Shown here one piece after another: positions 54,533-63,147 of a stretch of DNA of 64,000 bases (position 1 is its first letter; every line of letters starts with the position of its first letter). The notes beneath the pieces are model-generated. The model was not told where the DNA came from. It worked only from the letters and a program-made list of their open reading frames with translations, and searched no databases. This stretch comes from Oligosphaera ethanolica. Lineage in GTDB: Bacteria > Verrucomicrobiota > Lentisphaeria > Oligosphaerales > Oligosphaeraceae. The position numbers were made by a program, and so were the translations under genes. The stretch is from contig NZ_JAUSVL010000001.1 in NCBI RefSeq assembly GCF_030814695.1, forward strand, positions 434,001 through 498,000, in the 5' to 3' direction.

Positions 54533-57500
54533 ATGAAATGCGCATGCCTGGCCCTGTTGCTCATCACCGGCGCGACCATCGCCGCCGACCTGCCCTTCGC
54601 GCCCTACCAAGCCGAACACCTGCCAACAGCCGAACTGACCCCGATCCACCGCGGCTTCCGACTGTCCTTCAATAACCAGGAGGGCAAAGACAACTATGCC
54701 ATCGCCATCGCCAGCACCGGCGGTATGATCGTGCCCGCCCAGCACAAGCTCGTCATGAAACTCCGCGGCCACGCCAAAAACAAAAACACCAGCGTCGCCG
54801 TGCACATTCTTACCGCCCAGGACGGCAGCGACAAACTCGTCACCCACTACTCTAAATCCGTCTCCGGCGATGGTACCGACGACCGCACCCTCATCCTCGG
54901 CCTCGATAGCGATTTCCACCTCGCCGATGCCCAATGGGACCTCCGCCAAATCAAAATACACCTCAACGGCCGCGAAAACCCCAACGGCTTCTCTGCCCTG
55001 GACGTCCGCGATCTGCGCATCGCCGCGCCCGACGAACTCGGCGTCACCGGCGATTTCGTCGTCATTCCCACCCCCGAGCAAATCCCGCCACGCAACCGCC
55101 CAGCGCCAGCACCAGCCGCCCTGCCCTCGCCCGGCCTGCCAAAACCCGTGACGGTTTTCTTCGATCTGGACAACGAGGACGTCGACGCCTTCATCACCCT
55201 CAAGCAGTCCGGCGTACAACCACCAGAGCGCAATCATCACGACGGCTTCCGCGGCTATCTGCTCAAAGGCGCTGAAGGTCTCGTCGAACTCGTCGCGAAA
55301 CCCGACCTAGCCGAGGTCGTCGTCTATTCTCGCGCCGCTGCCGCGCCCGACGTCGCCCACGTCCACCACGGCAAAAAACTGCTCGTCTATGGCCAGGTCG
55401 CCGACGCCGATGTCCTCGCCAAGCTGCCCTTGAGCTGGCAGCGCCGCGATGGCGACGACTACGTCGAACGCTTGCCGCTGCTAGCCACCCCCGCCGGCCA
55501 GGAGCTCCTTGCCGACGCCACGCTCTCCCCCAGCGCCTTCGCCCGTTATTTCGACCTCACGCCAGCCAGCGACGCCCGCCGCCTCATTGATTTCGCCGAT
55601 CAGTCGCCCTGCGTGCTGCGCTCCGCAGACACCATGTACGTCGCCGCCGGCATCGGCACCGGCATCATCCCCGATGGCCAGTTCTACGACCGCTTTCTCC
55701 TCCAGGCCATTCTCTACTTGGCGCGCGGCAAGGACGCCCTCGCCCTGCTCGAAAATCGCTCACAGGCCCTCCGCGACCAGCAACAACGCTCCGCGCGCGC
55801 CCTGGTCAGCCGCGTGGCCACCGCCGCCGGCATCCCCGCCAACCAGCACGACGCCTACCGCGTCGGCATGTCCAAAGACAACTTCGGCCGCTTTGGCTAC
55901 AGCGTTGGCGAGGGCCTCACTGTCGCCAATATCAGCAGCAACACCATGGTCAGCAATGGCCGCCAGAACTATCTGCTGACCGTCCCCGAACAGGAAGGCC
56001 AACGCGCCCTCGCCGTGACCGCCATCGACTGGGTCGGCAAGACCTACCGCATCACCTGCGGCAGTCTGTCCTACGATCTGCAATTCTCACTGCTCACGCC
56101 ATACATCCGCTACGGCTTCGCTTCAAACCAACAGGCGTTGATGCTGCCCGAAAACCTCGCCACACACGCCGTGGTCATCACCGCCAAGGGCGCCCGCCAC
56201 TGCCATATCGCCCAGCAGGACGTCCTCTACGACCGCCAACGCGACGGCGACCTCGCCCAGCCCTGGCTGCTCCTCTTCCGCAATGGCGACTGCCGGCCCC
56301 TCCATGTGGTCTTCAGCCACCAGCCGCAAGCCATCACGGCCACTGTCCGCGATGGCGCCATCGAAGACATCCGCTTCCACGGCACCCCCGACCAGCCCCT
56401 CGGCGATATCCTCTGCGGCTGGCCATGGGGCGCCAAAGACGTCAATGCCGCACCATGGGTCGACACACTGCCCACGGACACCCTCACGCGCCTTGATCTC
56501 TTCACCCCCATCGCCGTCAACTACCCCACTGGCTGCGATGAAATCTTCCGCATCGACCCGCAAAGCCAACGCGTGCACATCGTGCAAATGACCCGCTTCC
56601 ACCCCATCGCCACGGCCTGGAATTCCGCCCCCCGCGACCTCGCGGTCATGCCGCCACTCATGGCCTTCGCCGCGGAGGAAAATCTGCTCGTGCACCCGGA
56701 ATCGCCCCTGCAAGACCTGGACCTGCCCAGCAAATACGGCCCCGGCAAAGCCGTCATGGATAGCGCCGTCCTGCGCTACGCCATCGACCTGCCCGTTGCG
56801 CGCGACATCATCCTCCCCGATATCGACACCGCCGATCCCTGGCGCGAACAGTTCAACGCACTCTTCGCCGGCGGCGTGCGCTGGTCCTGGGGCGGCGGCG
56901 CCCCGGCGAACAATGTCTCACCCGCCCTCCCCGGCGGCGGCCGCGGCGGCGACAACATCAGCCCCTTCACCTGGCAGTTCGGTCTCACCACCTCCCTGCA
57001 GGGCTACCACCTGCTCACCCAGGAAAACCGCGCCAAGCTGCGCCAGCGCGTGCAGCGCCGTTTCATTGAACCCCTGGACCTCTTTCAGTACAAAAACCAC
57101 GCGCGCCATCGCCGCGAGCCTTTCTCCGGCTTGGAATACCCGGTGACCTTCCGCAGCACCTACGCCCTCGGCGTCAACTACGCCGACGGCTTCGGCACCA
57201 GCTACCAGTACGGCGATGTCAACGAAGCCTGCTCCATCATCACCTGGCTCGGCGAACAACTCGCCGACCGCTGCGGTCTCCGCCCGCTGGTCGAAACCAA
57301 CTGGGCGTACTTCAAGTACGTCATGCGCCACCAGATGGTCATCGACGACTGGGCATACCACGCCGGTTCATGCCGCGAAGACGGCGCCGGCGCCTGGATC
57401 GACATGCTCAATGGCGAATACGCCGGCATGCTCAGCTACGCGCGACTCGCCGCCATCGCCGGCGACCAACCCGCACACGAACACGCGCTCTACCGCGCCG

Positions 57501-58201
57501 CCAAAAAAGCCGTGCCGACCATCGCCCGCCTGCGCTTCCACCGCTACCTCGGCGAGCCCGTGCCCTTCGGCGACCCCAAGCGCAGCCTTGCCGTCGTCAC
57601 CGGCTTCAATGAATTCGCCGGCGCCCAATCCTACCGCCTGCCCCTCCGCCTCAATAGCAATATCATCTGGGCCATGGACCTCTTCGATTTCTCCCAGGGC
57701 GCGCCCGGCTCACTCTACCGCCTCTACGACCGCTACGCCAAACCCGAACTGCTCGCCTACATGCGCGCCTACACCATCCCGGCCTTCACCAGCCCCGACG
57801 GTTTCCAGGCCGGCTTCCGCTACCTCCAGCCCCTCGCCTGGTTCCAAGCCGACAACGACCAGCTCAACCAGTGGACCGACGAGCTCTTCTCCCGCCTCAG
57901 CGATCAGTCCGCCAAAGACTGGCCGGGCATTACCGTGCCCTACCCCGTCGGGCTGGTCATGGCGCGCAAATACCACGCGCCCGTACTCGAACAATGCCAG
58001 TGTCTACAGCTCACAGAAGCCACCTACGATGTCCAGCTACGCCAACTTAAGCTCAGCATCCAGGCCGACGCCCAGTCCCGCGCCATCATCCCCACGCCCA
58101 AAACCCTCAGCGTCAATGGCCGCAGCCACACCGTGCCCGTCACCGACACCATGCCGCTGCCACTCCAACCAGGCCCAAACACCATCCAGGCGCAGTACTG
58201 A
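54533..58201 (+). CDS. Very large exported protein, probably glycan-active, function unknown
   Basis: A 1222-residue protein with a strong AGGAGGTCCTC ribosome site and a signal peptide (MKCACLALLLITGATIAAD; a Cys at residue 3 is too early for a lipobox). Residues about 20-170 look like a beta-sandwich, followed by a Pro/Ala linker near 185-205. Residues about 430-700 are beta-rich. From about 770 to 1130 the pattern (WSWGGG, FTWQFGLTTSLQGYHLL, ETNWAYFKYVMRHQMVIDDW, ARLAAIAGD) resembles an alpha/alpha-toroid as in glycosidases and polysaccharide lyases, ending in a beta domain. I do not recognise a named family. Co-direction with two MFS genes suggests a scavenging unit. Confidence 0.75.
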   Translation: MKCACLALLLITGATIAADLPFAPYQAEHLPTAELTPIHRGFRLSFNNQEGKDNYAIAIASTGGMIVPAQHKLVMKLRGHAKNKNTSVAVHILTAQDGSDKLVTHYSKSVSGDGTDDRTLILGLDSDFHLADAQWDLRQIKIHLNGRENPNGFSALDVRDLRIAAPDELGVTGDFVVIPTPEQIPPRNRPAPAPAALPSPGLPKPVTVFFDLDNEDVDAFITLKQSGVQPPERNHHDGFRGYLLKGAEGLVELVAKPDLAEVVVYSRAAAAPDVAHVHHGKKLLVYGQVADADVLAKLPLSWQRRDGDDYVERLPLLATPAGQELLADATLSPSAFARYFDLTPASDARRLIDFADQSPCVLRSADTMYVAAGIGTGIIPDGQFYDRFLLQAILYLARGKDALALLENRSQALRDQQQRSARALVSRVATAAGIPANQHDAYRVGMSKDNFGRFGYSVGEGLTVANISSNTMVSNGRQNYLLTVPEQEGQRALAVTAIDWVGKTYRITCGSLSYDLQFSLLTPYIRYGFASNQQALMLPENLATHAVVITAKGARHCHIAQQDVLYDRQRDGDLAQPWLLLFRNGDCRPLHVVFSHQPQAITATVRDGAIEDIRFHGTPDQPLGDILCGWPWGAKDVNAAPWVDTLPTDTLTRLDLFTPIAVNYPTGCDEIFRIDPQSQRVHIVQMTRFHPIATAWNSAPRDLAVMPPLMAFAAEENLLVHPESPLQDLDLPSKYGPGKAVMDSAVLRYAIDLPVARDIILPDIDTADPWREQFNALFAGGVRWSWGGGAPANNVSPALPGGGRGGDNISPFTWQFGLTTSLQGYHLLTQENRAKLRQRVQRRFIEPLDLFQYKNHARHRREPFSGLEYPVTFRSTYALGVNYADGFGTSYQYGDVNEACSIITWLGEQLADRCGLRPLVETNWAYFKYVMRHQMVIDDWAYHAGSCREDGAGAWIDMLNGEYAGMLSYARLAAIAGDQPAHEHALYRAAKKAVPTIARLRFHRYLGEPVPFGDPKRSLAVVTGFNEFAGAQSYRLPLRLNSNIIWAMDLFDFSQGAPGSLYRLYDRYAKPELLAYMRAYTIPAFTSPDGFQAGFRYLQPLAWFQADNDQLNQWTDELFSRLSDQSAKDWPGITVPYPVGLVMARKYHAPVLEQCQCLQLTEATYDVQLRQLKLSIQADAQSRAIIPTPKTLSVNGRSHTVPVTDTMPLPLQPGPNTIQAQY

Positions 58202-58330
58202 TATGGGGCCAGGACCTCACACGACATCCTAACAGCCACACACAAACGTGCCCGATTACATCGCCGGCCCCTCCCCCGGCCGTCCTGCGCGGTCCTCTCC
58301 CGGCCGTCCTGCGCGCTCCTCTCCCGGCCG

Positions 58331-58600
58331 TGGAGTGGGCGTCTCGCCCACTCCGACAAGACGGCTCATTAAACCGTCCCGATCATCCACGCCGACCGCA
58401 CCCGCCCCGTCTCCCGGCCGTGGAGTGGGCGTCGCGCCCACTCCGGCGAGACGGCTCATTAAACCGTCCCGATCATCCACGCCGACCGCACCCGCCCCGT
58501 CTCCCGGCAGTGGAGTGGGCGTCTCGCCCACTCCGACAAGACGGCTCATTAAACCGTCCCGATCATCCACGCCGACCGCACCCGGCCCGTCTCCCGGCCG
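58331..58600. repeat. Three tandem 90 bp repeats with GTGGAGTGGGC palindromes
   Basis: Units start at 58331, 58421 and 58511, each with a GGAGTGGGC/GCCCACTCC hairpin followed by GACGGCTCATTAAACCGTCC and a GC-rich tail. They differ at only a few positions, including the loop (GTCTC or GTCGC). Confidence 0.92.
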
Positions 58601-59082
58601 TGGAGTGGGCGTCTCGCCCGACAGTGGTGCGGGCGTCCCGCCCGCACCGTCGCATGGGATCAGGACCTCACACGACCTCCAAACAGCCACACGTAAACGT
58701 GCCCGATTACATCGCCGGCCCCTCTCCCAGCCGTCCTGCGCGCTCCTCTCCCGGCCGTCCTGCGCGCCCCTCCCCCGGCAGTCCTGCGCGCTCCTCTCCC
58801 GGCCGTCCTGCGCGCCCGTCTCCCGGCCGTGGTGCGGGCGTCCCGCCCGCACCGTCGCATGGGATCAGGACCTCACCCGACCTCCAAACAGCCACACGTA
58901 AACGTGCCCGATTACATCGCCGGCCCCTCTCCCAGCCGTCCTGCGCGCTCCTCTCCCGGCCGTCCTGCGCGCTCCTCTCCCGGCCGTCCTGCGCGCTCCT
59001 CTCCCGGCCGTCCTGCGCGCCCCTCCCCCGGCCGTCCTGCGCGCTCCTCTCCCGACAGTGGTGCGGGCGTCCCGCCCGCACC
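58601..59082. repeat. REP-like array, left part
   Basis: Composite units: the palindrome GGTGCGGGC-loop-GCCCGCACC, then GTCGCATGGGATCAGGACC, a CAAACAGCCACACGTAAACG stretch, and a variable number of 24 bp units (CTCCTCTCCCGGCCGTCCTG plus CGCG). Similar sequence starts at about 58205. Frames reading RPARSSPGRPARSS are artefacts of the 24 bp period. The array continues at 60951 beyond the insertion sequence. Confidence 0.92.
59060..59082. repeat. 23 bp palindrome bordering the insertion sequence, left copy
   Basis: GGTGCGGGCGTCCCGCCCGC plus ACC directly abuts the left end of the insertion sequence; the same 23 bases abut the right end at 60951-60973. Confidence 0.9.
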
Positions 59083-59111
59083 CTGGACTTTGGACAATCT
59101 TGCACGGACTC

Positions 59112-60470
59112 CTACGCAACGTCCGGTGCTGATTTTTTTCCCTCCGCCAGCTCGCTTTGCATTAAACGCACCAGATCGCGCAGGGATGGACGGGTGACCG
59201 GGTCGTTTCGCCACCGTTCTCGCGTTGGGAATGCCTCGTTTCGCTTGTCATCGTAGAGTCGTATGCTTGCCAGAAGCAAAGCGGCATAGCAAGCCGAGAT
59301 GAAAGCGGGCACTTTAGCTACTGAATCTTTGTTCCACACCTGGGCTTTGCCAATGCCAAGTATTGCTTTCTGGTCTCGAAAGCTGACTTCGATCTCCCAG
59401 CGAAGCAAGTAAGCCCTTATAGCCTGTTCGATCGTGATCTTGTTTATGGCACCGGTTACGACCAGGAAGGCAGGCTGCCGATAGAGAGTGCGCCCATTCT
59501 TGGTCAGACGATAGGGAAAAGGCTTAATGACTATGAGATTACAGGGCTGATCGTGGGTCGCACCCGGCCACCTGACGTTTTGGACGCACTTGTAATGCAC
59601 GGCAAGTTTACGTCCGTGCTTGAATACCTCCATGGTCCGCGTTTCGTAGTTGTCGCTGGCAAGAATATCCTTGGGTGAAGGCAGACGTTGGCCGTACTTG
59701 CGATTGCCTTTGCGTTGTTCGGGGCAAAGAGGCTCGACAAAGACCGTGTCCTTCCTCGCTCGCGCGACGATCACGGTGTTGTGAGGAGGATCAGTCAGGA
59801 AACAGCTGTTGGCAAAACTGCCGTCGGCGCTTTGGATAAGGACACGGTCGTAACCGCCAGGTATTGCGTCGATTGCCCCACGAAGGGAAAAAAGCTGCTG
59901 GCGACCGCGCACACTCATGTTGTGCTTTTTCTTCTCTTCCTTCAGTATCTGTTCCTCCTCCGGACTTGTCACTTTTCCAGCCTTGACCGGTGGTGCGTGT
60001 CTGAACGCCACGGGTACGGCTCGACTGGAGTTGGGATCAGAGCCGTGGCACATGATGGTCGTTTCCAGATAGCGCTGGCCAATGACCAGATTGACATGAA
60101 ACGGGGGGCTGATAGGGTCCCGGGCGTAAGCAGTACCGGGGATTTTTTTGCCGGTCTTGCGCACGAGCGTATCGTCGATGGCGGAAATGATGGGGTCGTA
60201 GACTGGGCAGAGACTGACGGCCTCCTGGATAATGGGCCCGAATATGCCTTCACAGTCCCATTTACTCCGGGAGAAAAGTTTATAGAACGCGCTCCAGTGG
60301 AACACCATATCTAGAAAGTTAATGGCGCTGGTTATGGTTTTTGGATGACTGGCGCCCAAAAGGCCGATGCCTATCGTGACAAATCGCTTTCGTGACCGAA
60401 CATCCTTGATGCCCACGCTCAGAGTCGCCAAAAAAGCACGCAACCACACAAGCAGCGATTTGTTTTCCAT
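59112..60470 (-). CDS. DDE transposase of the insertion sequence
   Basis: A 452-residue transposase. The acidic triad is readable: Asp99/Asp100 in AIDDTLVRKTGKK, Asp216 in IQSADGSFA, and Glu361 in LLRWEIEVSFRDQK, with the beta-rich insertion between the second and third residues typical of IS4/IS701-like (DDE_5-type) enzymes. It should cut and rejoin the element's 16 bp ends. Its ATG lies 3 bp beyond the stop of the accessory gene, so the two are coupled. It seems complete and the element may still be active. The exact IS family needs a database comparison. Confidence 0.92.
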   Translation of the reverse strand: MENKSLLVWLRAFLATLSVGIKDVRSRKRFVTIGIGLLGASHPKTITSAINFLDMVFHWSAFYKLFSRSKWDCEGIFGPIIQEAVSLCPVYDPIISAIDDTLVRKTGKKIPGTAYARDPISPPFHVNLVIGQRYLETTIMCHGSDPNSSRAVPVAFRHAPPVKAGKVTSPEEEQILKEEKKKHNMSVRGRQQLFSLRGAIDAIPGGYDRVLIQSADGSFANSCFLTDPPHNTVIVARARKDTVFVEPLCPEQRKGNRKYGQRLPSPKDILASDNYETRTMEVFKHGRKLAVHYKCVQNVRWPGATHDQPCNLIVIKPFPYRLTKNGRTLYRQPAFLVVTGAINKITIEQAIRAYLLRWEIEVSFRDQKAILGIGKAQVWNKDSVAKVPAFISACYAALLLASIRLYDDKRNEAFPTRERWRNDPVTRPSLRDLVRLMQSELAEGKKSAPDVA

Positions 60471-60472
60471 GG

Positions 60473-60820
60473 CTAATCGTCCTCCTCTTGGTCCAGCAGT
60501 GCAAATTCGTTGCGTCCTGTACGCCGGAACGTGTGTCCGTCGAGAACCTTCTTGGTCATCGCCGACACGATGGACTCGCGACGCAGCTTCACGCCATGGC
60601 GCTTCTGCACGCGGTCAAGGATCTCATTGATGTGAAGAGGCTCCCCCGCTTCTCGGAGTATATCGCTAACTAGTAACATGTTAGATCTTTTTCCGGCTGC
60701 CTTTCGGTTCGCTTCCAGGCGACCGTCCAAACCTTTGGCCGAGCGCAATGCCTTTAGTCCGGATTCAAGCATTGTTTCCAAGACATTACAGAGATCATTG
60801 CTGCTGATTTCTTTTGCCAT
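60473..60820 (-). CDS. HARE-HTH accessory protein of the insertion sequence
   Basis: A 115-residue protein. Residues about 48-110 (MLLVSDILREAGEPLHINEI ... RNEFALL) fit the HARE-HTH winged-helix domain: a helix, the P-L-H/T-x-x-E-I-L motif, then a basic helix and a two-stranded wing with the FxxxGxxxFAL-like end (FRRTGRNEFALL). HARE-HTH domains occur in restriction enzymes, chromatin proteins and RNA polymerase delta. The first 45 residues are helical and may dimerise. It precedes the transposase and could regulate it or aid target choice. Its start codon follows a stem sequence that may block translation. Confidence 0.85.
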   Translation of the reverse strand: MAKEISSNDLCNVLETMLESGLKALRSAKGLDGRLEANRKAAGKRSNMLLVSDILREAGEPLHINEILDRVQKRHGVKLRRESIVSAMTKKVLDGHTFRRTGRNEFALLDQEEDD

Positions 60821-60873
60821 ACCCGTAGCCCTTCTTTGTTGTGACCAGACACGCCAGCATTCAAGCTACGGGT
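60821..60873 (-). promoter_or_regulatory. Inverted repeat covering the accessory gene's translation start
   Basis: On the minus strand ACCCGTAGC (60873-60865) pairs with GCTACGGGT (60829-60821), the latter ending at the base before the ATG and overlapping an AAGGG ribosome site. Transcripts entering from outside the element would fold this stem and hide the start, a known protective device in some insertion sequences. Confidence 0.5.
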
Positions 60874-60950
60874 AGCATAATACGGAGTAGGTAGAATGCA
60901 AATTAATTTTTAGATTTATTTTTAAACAAAAAAAATTGTCCAAAGTCCAG

Positions 60951-61575
60951 GGTGCGGGCGTCCCGCCCGCACCGTCGCATGGGATCAGGACCTCACACGA
61001 CCTCCAAACAGCCACACGTAAACGTGCCCGATTACATCGCCGGCCCCTCTCCCAGCCGTCCTGCGCGCTCCTCTCCCAGCCGTCCTGCGCGCTCCTCTCC
61101 CGGCCGTCCTGCGCGCCCCTCCCCCGGCCGTCCTGCGCGCCCGTCTCCCGGCCGTGGTGCGGGCGTCCCGCCCGCACCGTCGCATGGGATCAGGACCTCA
61201 CCCGACCTCCAAACAGCCACACGTAAACGTGCCCGATTACATCGCCGGCCCCTCTCCCAGCCGTCCTGCGCGCTCCTCTCCCGACAGTGGTGCGGGCGTC
61301 CCGCCCGCACCGTCGCATGGGATCAGGACCTCACACGACCTCCAAACAGCCACACGTAAACGTGCCCGATTACATCGCCGGCCCCTCTCCCAGCCGTCCT
61401 GCGCGCTCCTCTCCCAGCCGTCCTGCGCGCTCCTCTCCCGGCCGTCCTGCGCGCCCCTCTCCCAGCCGTCCTGCGCGCTCCTCTCCCGGCCGTGGTGCGG
61501 GCGTCCCGCCCGCACCGTCGCATGGGATCAGGACCTCACACGACCTCCAAACAGCCACACGTAAACGTGCCCGCT
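60951..61575. repeat. REP-like array, right part
   Basis: Continuation of the array at 58601-59082: further copies of GGTGCGGGC/GCCCGCACC start at about 60951, 61157, 61288 and 61496, with the same GTCGCATGGGATCAGGACC segment and variable numbers of 24 bp units. No gene is present. Confidence 0.92.
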
Positions 61576-61589
61576 AATGTCGCGCGCCC

Positions 61590-61860
61590 ATCTCCCGTCT
61601 TGTCGCGCGCCCGTCTCCCGTCCTGTCGCGCGCCCGTCTCCCGACCGTCTCCCGACGTGGAGTGGGCGTCTCGCCCACTCCGGCAAGACGGTTCATTTCC
61701 CCGTCCTCGCCGTCCCCGCCGACCGTACTCGGCCCGTCTCCCGTCCTGTCGCGCGCCCGTCTCCCGACCGTCTCCCGACGTGGAGTGGGCGTCTCGCCCA
61801 CTCCGGCAAGACGGTTCATTTCCCCGTCCTCGCCGTCCCCGCCGACCGTACCCGGTGTCA
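61590..61860. repeat. Two tandem 123 bp repeats with GTGGAGTGGGC palindromes
   Basis: Units start at about 61621 and 61744, each with CCCGACCGTCTCCCGACG, the GGAGTGGGC/GCCCACTCC hairpin and GACGGTTCATTTCCCCGTCC. They are relatives of the 90 bp units at 58331-58600. Confidence 0.9.
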
Positions 61861-62158
61861 CCTGCCACATAAAGTGGCCGTAGCGCTGCCACTGGCAATG
61901 GCCGCGGCTTGACAAGCCGTTGGCCACTTTACCTGGCAGGGGGGATTTTCTCTTCGCGTACGCCGTTGTTTTCTTCCCGGCTGGTTTGGTTTTTCTTGCG
62001 ACTTCCGAGAGCGCAACGTCTTCTTCTCTGGGTCTTCTTCCCAACCCTATTCAAGGCGATTTTTCTTTTGGCCGTGGGCTGGGAACAAAAAAGGTGTTTT
62101 TGACGCGGTACATTTTGGTAACTTACCCCCAAAACAACCGCAGCCAAAAACACCAAAT
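61861..62158. other. Region left of the IS21-type genes; inverted repeat, possible element end
   Basis: CCTGCCA..TAAAGTGGCC (about 61862-61881) is repeated inverted at about 61922-61941 (GGCCACTTTACCTGGCAGG) around a 40 bp spacer. The rest is pyrimidine-rich without a convincing gene. The left end of the IS21-type element may lie here, but I could not fix it. Confidence 0.4.
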
Positions 62159-62716
62159 ATGTGCAATACTATACCCCTTCGTTGCGCCAATCCCCGCTGT
62201 CCGCAGATTGTTTTTTATCGGCCGGCCACTTTGTCCAAGTGTTACTGCGATCACGCCGACTGCCAGCGTCTGCGTGCGGCGGAACGTCAGCGACGTCACT
62301 ACCGCGAGGTAGCCACGACGCCGTCCCGGCGTCCCGAGCACGAGGCGATGTTGGCCCGCAAGAAGGCGGAGCGCCTGCGTCGCAAGTATTGCGGCGCGGT
62401 GGTCGAAGCGTTGCCAAGCTCGCCTGCCACACGGCTGCGCGCCAAAGCCCCCGTTCGCGCATCCAGGCATGACGCGCGGGAAAGCTCCCTGAGCGTCATC
62501 ATGCTTCTGGTCTTCATTCTGCAGACGCTGATTGGCTTGCTGGCCATGTTGTTTCAGACCAAGGACACGGCGTCCATGCTGGTCATGCTGGCCAGGGCGC
62601 AGGCGGTCGGCCGCGATCTGACGGGCCCCCGCCTTGAGAATCTTCCTCTGCGCCAGCTTTTCCTCACCGGCTTTTTGAGCATGAAATCCTCACAAAATCC
62701 TCCTTCTCCAGGCTAG
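62159..62716 (+). CDS. Small Cys-rich protein linked to an IS21-type element
   Basis: A 185-residue protein. The N-terminus has paired Cys residues in the order C-x4-C-x13-C-x-C-x4-C (CANPRCPQ, KCYCDHADCQRLRAAERQRRHYRE), a likely zinc ribbon followed by a basic helix, as in short proteins that often precede transposases in PVC and related genomes. The middle is basic; residues about 110-130 form one membrane-like hydrophobic segment (SVIMLLVFILQTLIGLLAML). No strong ribosome site is seen. Function unknown; DNA binding by the basic N-terminal part is an inference. Confidence 0.6.
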   Translation: MCNTIPLRCANPRCPQIVFYRPATLSKCYCDHADCQRLRAAERQRRHYREVATTPSRRPEHEAMLARKKAERLRRKYCGAVVEALPSSPATRLRAKAPVRASRHDARESSLSVIMLLVFILQTLIGLLAMLFQTKDTASMLVMLARAQAVGRDLTGPRLENLPLRQLFLTGFLSMKSSQNPPSPG

Positions 62717-62823
62717 CGACGCTATCCTCACAGACCAGTCGCCATCCGACTTGCCCGGAGCATTGTAGATGGCGTTCCGGCATGTCGCCGGGGCCTTGCA
62801 ACACATGTCGAACGGAGGCAATC

Positions 62824-63147
62824 ATGGTCATCAAGACTCACCTGCGGCCGCCCCGCGTCCTGGCGAAGGGATACGGCTGGGCGGATCATCGTCTGCTGCG
62901 TGACGGGCATCTGCGCCTGTGCACGGCGCATGCTCTGGCGCTGTACCTTTTCCTCGTTTTGGCCGCAGACGGCGACGGCCTGTCCTTCTATGGGGACCGG
63001 CTCACCTGTCATCTCCTCGGGATGAGCCACGCCGAGCTCGAAGAAGCCCGGAACAATCTGTTGGGCAACGGCCTGATCGCCTGGGGCGCTCCCCTGTACC
63101 AGGTTCTGGACGTGCCGGGGCAACCGGGGAAGGGAGACTGGGCATGA
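62824..63147 (+). CDS. HTH-type protein upstream of an IstA-like transposase
   Basis: A 107-residue protein with GGAGG at good distance before the ATG. It reads HLRPPRVLAKGYGWADHRLL, then LCTAHALALYLFLVLAADGDGLSFYGDRLTCHLLGMSHAELEEARNNLLGNGLIAW: the pattern of a winged-helix replication-initiator/DnaD-like domain with a recognition helix near residue 75. Its stop overlaps the transposase start (ATGA), so it is co-translated with it. It may regulate transposition. I know of similar small proteins next to IS21-type genes but cannot name the family. Confidence 0.7.
   Translation: MVIKTHLRPPRVLAKGYGWADHRLLRDGHLRLCTAHALALYLFLVLAADGDGLSFYGDRLTCHLLGMSHAELEEARNNLLGNGLIAWGAPLYQVLDVPGQPGKGDWA

Larger units (their letters stand above)
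59083..60950 (-). mobile_element. Intact insertion sequence, 1868 bp, IS4/IS701-like DDE type
   Basis: Bounded by perfect 16 bp terminal inverted repeats: CTGGACTTTGGACAAT at 59083-59098 and its reverse complement at 60935-60950. It holds two genes on the minus strand, an accessory HARE-HTH protein and a DDE transposase. Both flanks are the same 23 bp REP palindrome. The A/T-rich right end contrasts with the GC-rich surroundings, as expected for a recent arrival. Confidence 0.93.

Noticed and set aside
58248..59256. 308-codon frame and others through the REP-like arrays
   Set aside because: Periodic Arg/Pro/Ser peptides follow directly from the 24 bp repeat; all three frames stay open.
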